A stretch of DNA of 64,000 nucleotides from Neoarius graeffei. Its lineage: Eukaryota; Chordata; Actinopteri; Siluriformes; Ariidae. Location: contig NC_083587.1 of NCBI RefSeq assembly GCF_027579695.1, forward strand, positions 48,161,521 to 48,225,520, written 5' to 3'. The notes under the pieces are model-generated. The model saw only the letters and a list, made by a program, of their open reading frames with translations. It was not told the origin of the DNA and ran no database searches. This document shows, in pieces, positions 49,027 through 62,051 of this stretch; position 1 is the first letter of the stretch, and each line of letters begins with the position of its first letter. The position numbers were made by a program, and so were the translations under genes.

Positions 49027-49162
49027 TTGGCTGGCTTTTTTTCATCGTACATCAGATATATTCCATTCACCTAGCATGATATAGAACTCATCTTCGACTC
49101 GTTCAATATCATGTTAGCTGAATGGAATATATTTGATATACTACTCAACACCAGCCAATATT
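49023..49162. mobile_element. 140-bp foldback element
   Basis: Left aatattggctgg (49023-49034) pairs with ccagccaatatt (49151-49162). The inner arms (atattccattcacctagcat and its mirror tagctgaatggaatat) also pair around a loop of about 20 bases. It is either a compact MITE or a hairpin-forming sequence. Confidence 0.75.
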
Positions 49163-49950
49163 AGTTAAATATACCATTCACTTTGAACAATTTGGCCTTC
49201 ATTTATCCAAGTAATTTTGAATTGTCAAGAGTAGCGGTAACTAAAACTGGTAAAGGTCCAGTTTACAAAGGTCAGGATAAACAACTAACATAACTGAATG
49301 ACAGCAACCCTTCCTATTAGTACTTTAACAGGTAGTACATCACTATAAACAAGACAATTTGAAGTGTTTTGTTACATAGTGGAACTTCATGTGACCATTT
49401 TTGACAAGTGCACATTCTCCTCATTCCTTTTTGAATGTTTTTTTTGTTGACAAAATCTTTTTAATAAAATAAGCCATGTTTTCAGCTCCATGAAAAACTC
49501 AATGAAAGTGTGTGAAAAGTCTGCCTTTTCTGAATTAATGTCTCTAGCCCTGTAGCTAGTCTCTGGTCCAATGAGCTCTCTTCTTCTAAATAATTTATGC
49601 AAATGCATGAGATTTGATAAACCACACCATTCTACTATAGAAGCTGAGCTGTTTCATGTATAGACTACTAAAACCCCAAACTTCAGATAGAAGTACTCAG
49701 TTCATTCAACTGAGATACCTTGTTGGACTGCAGTCCACCAGATGACAGCCCCTGGTCTATAGGTTTTATTCACACTTCCTTTTGATTTCCAGTTTGCCTT
49801 GTATCTGCTTCAATCAGTTCCACTTCCATAACGATAGCACACAGTGCATGTGAATTCTGTTGTGTTGCTTCGCAATCTTAATTCAGCAGTAAGTTTAAGA
49901 AGCATGGTACACAAAAAGGGGGTTATCAAGAGTCCTTCATTTCCTAAATA
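49163..49950. other. Intronic stretch without recognised features
   Basis: Nothing recognised. Confidence 0.45.
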
Positions 49951-49962
49951 GATTCTACTTCC

Positions 49963-50330
49963 AGCGGCACGGTGGTGTAATGGTTAGCACTGTCGCCTCA
50001 CAGCAAGAAGGTTCTGGGTTCAAGCCCAGTGGCTGACAGGGGCCTTTCTGTGTGGAGTTTGCATGTTTTCCTCGTGTCTGCGTGGGTTTCCTCCGGGTGC
50101 TCCGGTTTCCCCCACAGTCCAAAGACATGCAGGTTAGGCTAATTGGTGGCTCTAAATTGACCGTAGGTGTGAGTGTGAATGGTCATTTGTCTCTATGAGT
50201 CAGCCCTGCTATAATCTGGTGACTTGTCCAGGGTGTACCCCGCCTCTTGCCCATAGTCAGCTGGGATAAGCTCCAGCTTGCCCACGACCCTGCACAGGAT
50301 ATGTGGTTATGGATAATGGATGGACAGATG
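49963..50330 (+). mobile_element. SINE copy 9, older subfamily (GGATAATGGATGGA tail)
   Basis: The duplication gattctacttcc is at 49951-49962 and 50331-50342. The tail and several body positions differ from the GATGA-tailed copies but are shared with 52277-53595, 53685-54031 and 60432-61712. Confidence 0.92.
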
Positions 50331-50660
50331 GATTCTACTTCCCTATCCTATTAACAACAGTGGGGAATGCTGTGTTATTGGGTTTGACATAGGAACCTTC
50401 AGGGTTACCCAAAATACCATTGACAAGACAAGATAACAGAAACCCTTATCCTTCCATTTTTAAGTATCATTTGATTGCCAAGTGTGTACAACTGTATACA
50501 AAATGACAGCATCACCCTTCCCCTGTCAAACATGATCAAAATCAAAGGATTTGGACACACACTATGAGCATGTTTAGCAAAAATTGGGAACAGCAATTTT
50601 GTTGATGCTGTTTTGTTCAGCTAGTGATCTCAAGGCTTTTGTAAAGATAGATCGTATCAT

Positions 50661-51041
50661 GGGGCGGCATGGTGGTGTAGTGGTTAGCACTGTCGCCTCA
50701 CAGCAAGCAGGTCCGGGTTCGAGCCCCGTGGCCGGTGAGGGCCTTTCTGTGTGGAGTTTGCATGTTCTCCCTGTGTCCCTGTGGGTTTCCTCCGGGTGCT
50801 CCGGTTTCCCCCACAGTCCAAAGACATGCAGTTAGGTTAACTGGTGACTCTAAATTGAGCGTAGGTGTGAATGTGAGTGTGAATGGTTGTCTGTGTCTAT
50901 GTGTCAGCCCTGTGATGACCTGGCGACTTCTCCAGGGTGTACCCCGCCTTTCGCCCGTAGTCAGCTGGGATAGGCTCCAGCTTGCCTGCGACCCTGTAGA
51001 ACAGGATAAAGCGGCTAGAGATAATGAGATGAGATGAGATG
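50661..51041 (+). mobile_element. SINE copy 10
   Basis: A GATGA-tailed copy with the duplication agatcgtatcat at 50649-50660 and 51042-51053. Confidence 0.94.
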
Positions 51042-51053
51042 AGATCGTATCAT

Positions 51054-52182
51054 TAATATTCTAAAGTACCAGAATATTTCAATTTAAAATGTGGTTGCCT
51101 CTGACAGGAAGTTACAACTCGGTTATAAATAGACAGTTCAATATGATGATAACTCCAATACAGTGAACTCACACAGAAATGTCTGCAGCATGTTGCAACG
51201 GCCATCTCAGCCTACGGATTTGAAACACATTGAGCCTGTAGCATCCAAACATAAAACTGAGAAGCTTGGCTTGGCATAGCTTGGCGTAGTAGTCTGAAAT
51301 CATCCTGCAACCTTGTTATACATGACAAAAGAGGCTTATGAGACAATTATTCTCTTCAGAGGAAGCTTCACCAAATATTAATTTGGAGTGCTAATAATTT
51401 TGAAAGCAATTATTTGCCAGAAAACAGAGACCAAAACAAGTAAAGGCGAGAAATAAGAAATGTGACACAGCAGTGTGTGTTAATTCATATTTCTAATGTT
51501 AATGCTCTTGCTCATAGGAGCACATTTCATACACATTGGGATTTTTACGGAATTTAATACACACTCTACATTGAATACAGTACATATTTGAAGTTGTAGC
51601 TCTTGCTCACCTTTCTTTTTATAATTCACACGTCTTCTGTCTTACACCCACTGACTCGAAACAACCACAAAAAAAAAAAAACAACAACCTCTAATCAGGA
51701 TAAATACTATCACTCAGAAGTGCTACATGGACTACTCAATCAATCAAGCAATCACATGAACTTTGAATGTTAAACTCTTACAAATAGAACAATGCTAATT
51801 TACAGTTTGAAGTTAATGACAGCAAACTCCAGTAATATTCATGTTGGCACTGCTGGAAACCAACACTGATCCTGTGATATAGAACACAACTTCAGATAAG
51901 TGAGCAAATTTGCATAGTTTGTCTAAATATATCCAGGGAAAAATACTCCTGCTGAGTAGAAAGTCCACATTTTCACACCTTCCATTAAAACTGTTATACT
52001 CCTAGATTTTATTCACAAAGAAAATTATTTACAGACATCTTAGATTCTGTTAGAAGTGGGTTTGGTTCTTCAGAAATTAATAAGCCATAACCTATTACCT
52101 AGGGTTCTCTTTTTTTTTTTTTACTTTAAAGGAAAAATCCACCTTGAATGTCTTGCATATGAATAATATATATTTTAATGTA
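51054..52182. other. Intronic stretch without recognised features
   Basis: Unique-looking, AT-rich sequence; poly-A and poly-T runs only. Confidence 0.45.
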
Positions 52183-52276
52183 CTGTACCAGTCAAAAGTT
52201 TGGACACCTTCTAATTCAATGGTTTTCTTTATTTTTTTATTAATTAAAAGACATTCCATATCTTAAAGTAATGATG

Positions 52277-53595
52277 AGGGCGGCATGGTGGTGTTGTGGT
52301 TAGCACTGTCGCCTAACAGCAGGAAGGTTCTGGGTTTGAGCCCAGTGGCCGAAGGGGGCCTTTCTGTGTGGAGTTTGCATGTTCTCCCCATGTCTGTGTG
52401 GGTTTCCTCCAGGTGCTTTGGTTTCCCCCACAGTCCAAAGACATGCAGTTAGATTAATGGTGGCTCTACAGTCACTACGTTTACATGCACATAGAGAGAA
52501 TCGAATTTCTGCCGTTGCTCGACTGAAATCGAAGTTCAAAATGCCATGTATACACCTTAATTCGGCTGAAATTGAACCGAACTTGATTTCTCGGACTCGA
52601 GCTACACGACCTAGTTTATGCGATTTCTGCCGAGCTACTTTGTGCATGTATACCCTATCGAGCTAGTTGTCGAGCTACTTCCGGAAGTGACGAGTGACGA
52701 GACCACAAGCGGGAAACACAACAGCCTCGGTCGGCATGACAACGAATCATGACAACGGCATGAATCTTTTCTTTTTGTGGCATTGTTTGCACTGTTAAAA
52801 TTTAGCTCACTTACTGTATCACCAAATACATCTGTACAGCTGTTGCATAGCTGTGAATTGTGTACATAAACAAGTCATTGTATTTGTGTGTGTGTATATA
52901 TGTCCAACATCTGAAGAATGTCAATAAAAACAAAACAATTGAACTTTTTGTGTTTATTAAGACATAAGTTAAATTGTAAGCAAAAATATATATTTTTTTT
53001 TTGTAAGCAAAAAATGGACTTTAGAAAAATATTATTGTGCAAAATAAGTTGTCTTACAAAACAGTGGTCTGCGCTGGACAGTTTGTAGCCATAGTCTGTT
53101 AGAGCAAGCCTAACAGCTTGAGCACGGAACTGCTAGTGTTGCCAGATTGGGGGTTTTAAGTGCATTTTAGCGGATTTGAACATGTTTTGGGCTGGAAAAC
53201 GTCAGCAGTATCTGGCAACACTATTAAGCTCTTCTTCATGACGACAACCGGAAGTGTACCAACACGATGGGGCGTGTAGCGCCACGTGTGGCTCGGGTGC
53301 ACAATGCACCTTGCACAATAGCCCGATTTCACTTGTGCATGTAGGATTGGATTTCTCTGGCACCCCTGCTGGGACCCTTTGCTCGATTACCAACAGCAGC
53401 TCGATTTGGACGTGCATGTAAACGTAGTCAGTGACTATAGGTGTGAATGATTGTTTGTCTTTATGTGTTAGCCTTGCGATGATCTGGCGACTTGTCCAGG
53501 ATGTACCCCACCTCTCACCCATAGTCAGCTGAGATAGGCTCCAGCTTGTCTGCAACCCTGTACAGGATAAGCGTTTATGGATAATGGATGGATGG
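52277..53595 (+). mobile_element. SINE copy 11, split by a Harbinger-like element
   Basis: The head is 52277-52472 and the tail 53434-53595. The duplication aaagtaatgatg is at 52265-52276 and 53596-53607, proving that the two halves are one insertion. It belongs to the older subfamily. Confidence 0.93.
52473..53433. mobile_element. Harbinger-like element, copy 2
   Basis: Its ends and outer 200-260 bp match 8071-9087 closely. The centre is different, shorter, and lacks the MYB-like segment and solo LTR. The exact terminal bases are uncertain by a few positions. Confidence 0.75.
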
Positions 53596-53684
53596 AAAGT
53601 AATGATGGAAGTTGTTTCTCTTTACTTAGTTGAGTGGTTCTTGACATAATATGGATTACTACAGTTGTGGAATAGAGCTATTTA

Positions 53685-54031
53685 TCCATCCATTATTCAT
53701 AACCGCTTATCCTGTGCAGGGTCGTGGGCAAGCTGGAGCCTATCCCAGCTGACTATGGGCGAAAGGTGGGGTACACCCTGGACAAGTCACCAGATCATTG
53801 CAGGGCTGACACATAGAGACAAACAACCATTCATACTCACACTTGCAGTCAATTTAGAGCCACCAATTAGCCTAACCTGCATGTCTTTGGACTGTGGGGG
53901 AAACCCACACAGACACGGGGAGAACATGCAAACTCCACACAGAAAGGCCCCTGTCAGCCACTGGGCTTGAACCCAGAACCTTCTTGCTCTGAGGCAGCAG
54001 TGCTAACCACTACACCACCATGCTGCCCAAG
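53685..54031 (-). mobile_element. SINE copy 12
   Basis: An older-subfamily copy with the short duplication gctattta at 53677-53684 and 54032-54039. It is the second SINE inside the Tc1-like element. Confidence 0.9.
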
Positions 54032-54363
54032 GCTATTTACTGTATTGTTATTATTTACTATTTATTGTTTGATCTCAAACACATTAAGAAGTCAAGGAAT
54101 TACACAAATTAACTTTCGACGAGGCACACCTGTTAAATGAAAAACATTCCAGGTGACTACTTCATGAATCTGGTTAATATAATGCCAATGGTGTGCAAAA
54201 CACCATCAAGGTAAATGCAGGCTACATGGAAGAATCTAAAATATGAAACATATATTTTTTTTGTTTTGTTTACCACATAATTCCATATGTTATTTCATGG
54301 CATAGTCAAAGTACAGAAAAACCTATGAATGAGTAGGGGTGTACAAACTTTTGACTGGTACTG

Positions 54364-55175
54364 CATGGTCTTCATTGGTTCCAAAGATTTATTTTATGAT
54401 TACATTCTGAGTTAATTATTTTGGTTTGAACTTTAGCTAACAGTTTCCTTCATTACAGTGGGAATTCAGCGCTACCTAAAGAGAGCGATGCAGCAAAGCT
54501 TTAGTTATTAAGTACGTTCAGCTTTCTCACCTCCTCATCAATACACTCTGCTCAAACAGATCAGTTTCTATAGCTTTAACTTTCATGCTAATACCACAGT
54601 CACCACCATCACACACATAACATCTTGTAAAACGCAAACTAGTCAAACTGAGTCTCTGACGTAACTTTGCACAACTGCATTATGAATTTACTTGTTAGTT
54701 TATTAATATATCCATTTTGAGATATCATTATCAGACTTTCTTCCTTATGTGGAACTAGCATTTCACATATGCAAAGTTACAAGTTACTAGCTAATATTAC
54801 AGTATATCCTGTTTAGGGTTAGGCAGCCATTTGTTCTACTGATCTAGTCCCTGAATCCTTTTTTTTTTTTTTTTAACATTATGATTTGGATTTGTCTTGT
54901 ATTGCATGATTTTTGCTATTGATATGGACTCGTTCTTGAATTTAGGTTTTGCAAAATAAACCTCCTGCAAATAAATCCTTACTTAGTCCCTTTCTTACAC
55001 CTGCTGTAGAGCTGTATCGATTTTCTTGTTTTATATAAAAAAGAGAACACACTCACAATGTCTTGCTGTGATGTCAGAGTAGCACATAACGTCTCAAAGG
55101 TATAACAGAAACACAGCACAAAAATAAGCACCAAAATCATGAAACACATTAAAAATATTTCACTATAAACATATG
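54364..55175. other. Intronic stretch without recognised features
   Basis: Nothing recognised. Confidence 0.45.
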
Positions 55176-55704
55176 CTATATAGCCAAAAGTGTGTGAACA
55201 CTTGACTTTTATACCTATATGTGTTCAGTCTAAAACTATGGGCATGAAAACAGATTTGGTCCCCCTTTGCTGTTATACCAGCCTCAACACTTCTGGGATG
55301 GCTTTCCACTTGTCTTTGGAATGTGGCTTTGGGAATTTGTGCTCATTGAGCCATGAGATCATTAGTGAAATTGGCCACTGATGTTAAGTGCGAACACCTG
55401 GCAGACAGTTGGGGTTCCAATTCATCCCAAAGACATTCACTGAAGTTAAGGTCAGGGCTTGGGCGACTTGAGCTCTTTCATATCAATCTTGGAAAACCAC
55501 ATCTTCCTGGACCTTGCTTTGTGCACAGACCCATGGTCATGTTGAAAAAGGTTTGGGCCCTTTGGTTCCAATGAAGGGAAATCTTAATTCAGCATACTAG
55601 ACAGTTCTAGACAGTTGGGTGCTTCCAAGTTTGTGGCACAAGTTTTGGGAAAGCCTACATATGGGTGTTTTGGTCAGGTATCCAGTTAGTTTTGGCCATA
55701 TACA
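55176..55704 (-). mobile_element. Internally deleted Tc1/mariner remnant close to exon 2
   Basis: The left end tatatagccaaaagtgtgtg and right end tttggccatata form degraded inverted termini. Between them the minus strand retains scrambled transposase C-terminal traces (SQFH-, SHGSMSTNSQSHIPKTSGK-like). It ends 66 bp from the exon 2 donor. Confidence 0.7.
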
Positions 55705-55760
55705 TGTAAGTAGTGTATTAAATATGTTTCAGGGTGGTTTTCCTTTAAATTCCTCAGTCA

Positions 55761-56018
<258 letters not shown>

Positions 56019-56092
56019 TTATTATGCTTTCAATGAGACCTTGTAACACAATGTCTTACTAAATTCTAATAGTTGAGCTACTGTTAGATATT

Positions 56093-56640
56093 TAACAGTT
56101 ACTCCATGAAATCGAGTCATACCGTATATGAGCTGACAGCTGGTGAGGAGCATAGCACTGAGTTGGCTATAAGCCATGTACGACAAGATTGAGTGGAATA
56201 ACTGTTTTATTCTGTCCACATTCACTGGATTTTGAGAAACAGAATTTATTTATTTATTTATTTGTTTGTTTGTTTATTATTTTGGCAATTCGATCGAGAA
56301 AAAATGTATACAAAACATCCAACAAAATTATTTCTGCTTAGAATGTAAACAAGTTGGCAAAACAACAGGATCAATTTGTGAAAAATGCAATAATTATTCT
56401 TGAAAAAATAAAAAAGATACGTTCTTACCATCAAATGCTTTTATTCCATATTTTGTTGTTTTTTTTATTATTTTGGGGAGTTTTGTTTTTGAGTAGAGTT
56501 TTTATTTCATCCTCGGTTGGTTTAGCAACATGCTCTGCCATTTTGTTTTTCTCTACTCATGGTATATGAGCTGATATCCTAGTGGTAGAGTCGCCAATCA
56601 GAGCGCACAATTGCTCATATCCAGTGAATATGGATAGAAT
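56093..56640 (-). pseudogene. Crypton-like N-terminal exon remnant, family B copy 2
   Basis: The minus strand from about 56542 reads MAEHVAKPTEDEIKTLLKNK, then TPQN. After a small frame change KKTTKYGIKAFDG meets a GTAAG donor. The flanking inverted blocks match 45717-46192. No recombinase domain follows. It lies in intron 1. Confidence 0.45.
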
Positions 56641-57547
56641 AATAGATTTTAGTTCCCATCTACAGTAATATCACAAGCAGGCTTCACTGCATGTGTGTGT
56701 TTCTAGGATCCTTCAGTGCAGACTTATAATTAGTCACTTAAGTTACTGAATAGTATGACCATTAATTATTGGAATTAAAAGTTGTCATTTAGTCCTCCTT
56801 ATAATATTTCATTGTCAGTAAGAGGTTCTTGAGGACAGCAGGTCATAATCTGTTATTATCAACTTAGCACTTTGAGCTCAAACATACAGAGCACCATTTT
56901 CAGGACAAAGAACTTCAATACAGTTCCTATGACAACAAGGTCAGATTGAGGAATTGAGGACTGACGGTTGAGGAAAGCCAAAAAACAACTATTTTCACCA
57001 CACATAAATAGGCTTGATATACACATGTATTAAGGAAAACCTCAGAACAAGTGAGGTTAATTGGTTTTCTTTAAGGTTAATGAAGTCTTTGCAATTATGC
57101 CTGATTCAGTTTTGAACATATACACAAGGAGAAGAATTTAGAATTAAGCAGCTATGGGAGTTCATGCATATACTATGCACGCACGCACACACACACACAC
57201 ACACACACACGTTAAAATGCTGATCCTTGCCCCCAATTGATGCATGTATTTAAAAACTAAAATATAGTATTTTCTCTGCATTTTGGATCCCATCCACACA
57301 TAAACAGCATCACAGCATCAATAAATAGCATATGAATGTGCCAGGACTGTGCTTATCATGGCTGTTGAAAGAGTTTTACTTTGTGGTCAGCAATTTCTCA
57401 TTTGATAATGCGTTTTTGTGATCGAGTTTCACTTTGTTTGATGATTATACCCTCATGCAGCGGTCCAACAATACAATGTGCATCATGCACTCTGGCGCGA
57501 CAAATCACACTGAGAAAGGAGATTCTGGATAAGACTCAAGTGCAACC
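56641..57547. other. Intron 1 stretch without recognised features
   Basis: A (CA)n run at about 57183-57211 is the only clear pattern. Confidence 0.5.
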
Positions 57548-57551
57548 TTAA

Positions 57552-58987
57552 CCCTTTGATGCAAAACATGGATCAAAAGTGACCCGGCTGAGTTTTTATC
57601 TTCTATATCTTTGCAATAAATTAATTCCATCATTCAGTATTCAAGGTATTCCTCAATTAACTTGTTTTTGATCATCATACATCCTTATTTTATTTTTTCC
57701 TTTCTTACTTTTTGAATAAAAACCCTTTTTGTATCACTACCCTTCTAATGCACAACATGGGTCAAAAACGACCTGCATTCATTTTCCAGGTTACCGGTAT
57801 TTCATGTATGGCTGAGTGTTTCTATGATATACTTTTGAAATAAATTCATTTTGTCATTTACTTTTCCAAATATGCAGTAAATATCTTGTTTTTGTTTAGC
57901 ACAAATCATAATTTTTATTTTTCCTTTCTTAAGTTATGAACAAGCACAGCTACATCAAGTTTACACATATGGGTCAGAAACGACCCGCATGCATTTACTA
58001 CAGCGTTTGGTGGGAACTGTGAATTGTGCTTGTGTCAGACATTTCACAGCTCAGCACAGCGCCCTTTGCCCATCTAATACATGTAAGTAATGTTTTTCAA
58101 TTGTTCTAACATTACCTTAGAAAAAAATTGATTATGTTTAGGTTACCTTGAGAGTGAGTAGATTACTTGTCAGAAACTTACAAGTAATTCCTATTAGCTA
58201 CTTAGCTGTTGACATATTCTACTTTAGTTAGCTAATTTTATTGTAGTTGGCTTAGCTAACTACATAGTTAATAAATAAACAACTGGCCCCATTCACTGCT
58301 AAAGTAATTACTTGAAACAAATTATTATTATAGTATTAAGACAGGGCGGCACGGTGGTGTAGTGGTTAGCGCTGTCACCTCACAGCAAGAAGGTCCGGGT
58401 TCAAGCCCCGTAGCCGGCGAGGGCCTTTCTGTGCAGAGTTTGCATGTTCTGCGTGGGTTTCCTCCGGGTGCTCCGGTTTCCCCCACAGTCCAAAGACATG
58501 CAGGTTAGGTTAACTGGTGACTCTAAATTGACCGTAGGTGTGAATGGTTGTCTGTGTCTATGTGTCAGCCCTGTGATGACCTGGCGACTTGTCCAGGGTG
58601 TACCCCGCCTTTTGCCCGTAGTCAGCTGGGATAGGCTCCAGCTTGCCTGCGACCCTGTAGAATAGGATAAAGCGGCTACAGATAATGAGATGAGATGAGT
58701 ATTAAGACGTTTAATTTTAAATCACACTTGGATGACCCATGTGCAGTAATATAAAAAGTATTTTTGTTCAAAAAGTAGGAAAGAAAAAATTAAATTAATG
58801 ATTTGTGGTAATTAAAAACAAGATATTTAAAGAATACTTGGAATATTCAATCATAAAATAAATTGATTTCAAAAGATAGAGCAAAGAAAAACTCAGTCAG
58901 CATGAAATAACCTGGAAAATGAATGCGGGTAATTTTTGACCCATGTTGTGCATTAGTAGGGGTGTGCATATGTTTTGCATCAAAGGG
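57552..58987. mobile_element. Non-autonomous piggyBac-like element
   Basis: TTAA flanks both sides (57548-57551 and 58988-58991). The ends ccctttgatgcaaaacatgg and the complement of atgttttgcatcaaaggg match. Internal motifs of the form gggtcaraaacgacc recur at about 57569, 57757 and 57966 and inverted near 58725 and 58915. No transposase frame is seen. It contains a SINE. Confidence 0.82.
58343..58697 (+). mobile_element. SINE copy 13, inside the piggyBac-like element
   Basis: The duplication agtattaagac is at 58332-58342 and 58698-58708. Confidence 0.94.
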
Positions 58988-59029
58988 TTAAGCCTCATCA
59001 TCACTCCACATATACAGTATGAGTACTTG

Positions 59030-59034
<5 letters not shown>

Positions 59035-59066
<32 letters not shown>
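59035..59066. repeat. (CT)n microsatellite
   Basis: An uninterrupted run just outside the piggyBac-like element. Confidence 0.95.
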
Positions 59067-59068
<2 letters not shown>

Positions 59069-59400
59069 GAACTTTTTGCCAGCTGCGATTTTGGCCATGA
59101 TAACTGACTAGTTTTGAGTGATGCATGTCAGCTGATAGACACCAAACCAGCCATGTTTTGGACAGGCTGGAGCTGAACATGTTGGAAAAATGTCCAAGCT
59201 GCTGCTGTAGACATAGCATCCATAGCATAAGGCTGGTCATTGAGCTATCAGGTGGACTGTCTTTCTGGACATGAGCATCCTTGTTGCGCACGCTCAGTTC
59301 CAGAATCAAGTATTTCATCTGAGCTGCTAATTTGTCCAGATGAATGAATTTTCAGAATCAGTAGCTCCTAGAAGAAATGCTCCGGGATTTTTTTTTTTTT

Positions 59401-60007
59401 AACCTGAGTCCTATTTTCCCATCTCTTTGTGTGCAAGTATTTACCAACCTATCTTTTGTGGCCACAGACCTGTTGCTGGGTCGGAACCAATAATGATCAG
59501 TGGCAATTGGGCTGGCCTCGCAACAGTGAGGGCTGTGGCTACAGAACATAAGTTGAGGTGTACACAGCTAAACCGTCCCACTAAAACATCTAAGTGGGTG
59601 CTTCTGTAGAATCTTCTGATGATCAGATACCCATTTCCATTCCATGAAGGAGTGAGCTGCTGATTGGTTAGCACTCTAGAGTGTTTACTACTTCTCAAAG
59701 AGAAAGGTAAAACAGTTACTGTAGAAACCCATTTTCTACAGTTTCTTGATAGTTATTGAAGTAAACAGTATCTCTGTAGGGATCCTTTCCATGTTGTTAG
59801 ACAATTATTATAGCATTATAAGCCTTTTAGTGGCAAAAACAAGTGGTTTACTTTGACGCAGATGTTTGCCCCAGAGGATTACATTGTTTAGCCGTTTTGC
59901 GGTTGCCGTTTATAACATTTTATTTCAATACTGGATCGATTTCAATCGTTTTTGTCCCTGGTAAATCTATGGACCCAAAGAGATGGGAAAATAGGGCCTA
60001 GGTTTAA
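59401..60007. mobile_element. Non-autonomous DNA element with about 30-bp inverted ends
   Basis: The left end aacctgagtcctattttccc plus atctctttg is complemented at the right by caaagagatgggaaaatagg plus gcctaggttt. Poly-T lies outside the left end. The interior has no coding content. The superfamily is not assigned. Confidence 0.7.
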
Positions 60008-60431
60008 AAAATAAAGAAAATTATTTTTTTAAAATCCCAAACTTTCCTTTAAATAGTGTAAAATTTACATTAGTGTACTTTTCTTTCTTGCACATTTATT
60101 TATTTATTTATTTATTATATTTAAGTGTTAGACATGTAACTTAAAGAGCACTGAAGCTGGAAATTTAGTTTGTAGCCTGTATAGGCTATTAATTGAAATG
60201 GCCTTTTTTTTGCTTTAACCTTCAAGCGGCCAAGCTATTTTAGCGACTAATATGACCTGGTGGGGTCATTTATGACCCTGCTATATTCAGTACATGAATC
60301 TGTATACCTAGTTATTTTCTTTTGGTTTTATATACATATATGACTTCCTGTGTTCAAGACAGATTCTATAAAAATATATAAATGTAGATAGGTATGGTTT
60401 ACAACAAATTTTAATGCAGAAAGAAGGTAAA

Positions 60432-61712
60432 GAGGGTGGTGTAGTGGTTAGCACTGTCGCCTCACAGTAAGAAGGTCCCGGGTTCAAGCCCAGCGGCCGA
60501 CGAGGGCCTTTCTGTGTGGAGTTTGCATGCTGTCCATGTGGGTTTCCTCGGGGTGCTCTGGTTTCTCCCACAGTCCAAAGGCATGCAGGTTAGGTTAATT
60601 GGCAGTGGCGTGCACAGACATTTTGGGGGGCAAGTGCTCTGGGGGGGGAAAAAGGGCACTTTTTTGCGCATGTGGAACACCTTATTATAAAAGTCTGAGA
60701 TTTAACCCTCCTCTTGTGTTCATAATCATATCAAAGTTTTGGGTATTTTTCTGTAGTTCCATCTTTAAAAAGTCTGATAAAGTCTGAAAGTCTGATCTTC
60801 CCGTCACTGACTTGAGTCTCAAGACTGTGTTTATTCACAGATTTCCGTGAGATCATCTTAAAATTTGTAACGAAATATACACACTCAATGGGCTCAACGG
60901 AGCTCTCCTTTATTTGCATAACGGCGTGCATACTAGCATAACGTGATATTCTTAATCATGTTATAAAAACAGGTCGGAATTGATGGAGAGTGGGGTTGCC
61001 TCAATGGTTTAAGCTACATTTAAAATGTTGTTCAGTTTGTTTCTCCATATGGAAAGGGAGCAAATAAGCTGGCAAAGGCTGCCATGTGCAGTTGTTTCTG
61101 TATGCGACAGGCTACTTCACGACAAAATAATTACAGCTTGGGCTTAGAGGGCAAACAATACATTTTCACTCAATTCATGTGTTACCTGGCTGGTGGGGCA
61201 GGGGAAGAGCTGACTGACTGCCTGATGTGTTGTCTGCGCTACGACAAGGCTGTGGCTTCCAGGACGCTATGCTGCTGCAACCTCACATTGAATGCACTGC
61301 ACGCTTGTTCACGTGACAGAGCAAGAGAGACAGAGGTCCGGTGTGTGTGCAGAGGGGGCACACATCGGGACATTATTTTCACACGCGCTTTTAATGCCGC
61401 GGCTTTTCTAAAAGATCATGTCGACATTGGCCTCAGTAAACTGTAAAAAAAAAAAATTCAAAAGGGCACATTTTGGACAGAGGGGCAGGTGCTTGAGCAC
61501 CACCTCGTGTCTATCTGTGCACGCCACTGCTAATTGGTGGCTCTAAATTGACTGTAGGTGTGAATGGTTGTTTGTCTCTATGTGTCAGCCCTGTGATGAC
61601 CTAGTGACTTGTCCAGGGTGTACCCCGCCTCTTGCCCATAGTCAGCTGGGATAGGCTCCAGCTTACCTGCGACCCTGTAGGACAGGATAAGTGGCTACAG
61701 ATAATGGATGGA
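60432..61712 (+). mobile_element. SINE copy 14, split by a hAT element
   Basis: The head is 60432-60602 and the tail 61530-61712. The duplication agaaggtaaa is at 60422-60431 and 61713-61722. It belongs to the older subfamily. Confidence 0.92.
60603..61529. mobile_element. Non-autonomous hAT element, 927 bp
   Basis: The inverted ends cagtggcgtgcacaga and tctgtgcacgccactg are perfect over 16 bp. They are flanked by the 8-bp duplication ttaattgg (60595-60602) and ctaattgg (61530-61537), the hAT hallmark. The open frame at 61084-61446 resembles no transposase. Confidence 0.93.
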
Positions 61713-61949
61713 AGAAGGTAAAAGAGACACAGCATAAAATGAATATAACATAATCTATACAGTCTTTATTATGTCTTACTGGAATATTTACTTAATTCAA
61801 CAACACTGACTGAAAATGTATCATGAAAAGAAAAGTATGAGCAAAAACATCCATTGCAGTGTTGATGGGATCTTTGTAACATCAAAACTAGTGACTTGCT
61901 AATACTAGCTAACATGCTATTTCTAGCAGATATGCTAATACTAAAATTA

Positions 61950-62051
61950 ATCATCTTCATCAGTTGAGCTATTTTCATCATCACTTTGGTCCTCAAGTAT
62001 CTGTCTCAATGCTTCTGCAGCTGTAAATCTATTCTTGGTCTACTTGCCATG
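61950..62051 (-). pseudogene. piggyBac transposase N-terminal remnant
   Basis: The minus strand reads FTAAEALRQILEDQSDDENS followed by STDEDD and a stop. Such an acidic Asp/Ser/Glu-rich start is typical of piggyBac transposases. The rest of the protein is absent. Confidence 0.55.

Larger units (their letters stand above)
52183..54363. mobile_element. Non-autonomous Tc1-like element hosting two SINEs
   Basis: The ends ctgtaccagtcaaaagtttg (left) and the complement of caaacttttgactggtactg (right) are typical Tc1 termini. Subterminal text (acattccatat, left, and catatgttatttcatgg, right) is also inverted. No transposase remains. Confidence 0.88.

Noticed and set aside
61084-61446. 120-residue Cys-rich frame as a host gene
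   Set aside because: It lies wholly inside the hAT element defined by perfect ends and an 8-bp duplication, and resembles no known protein.
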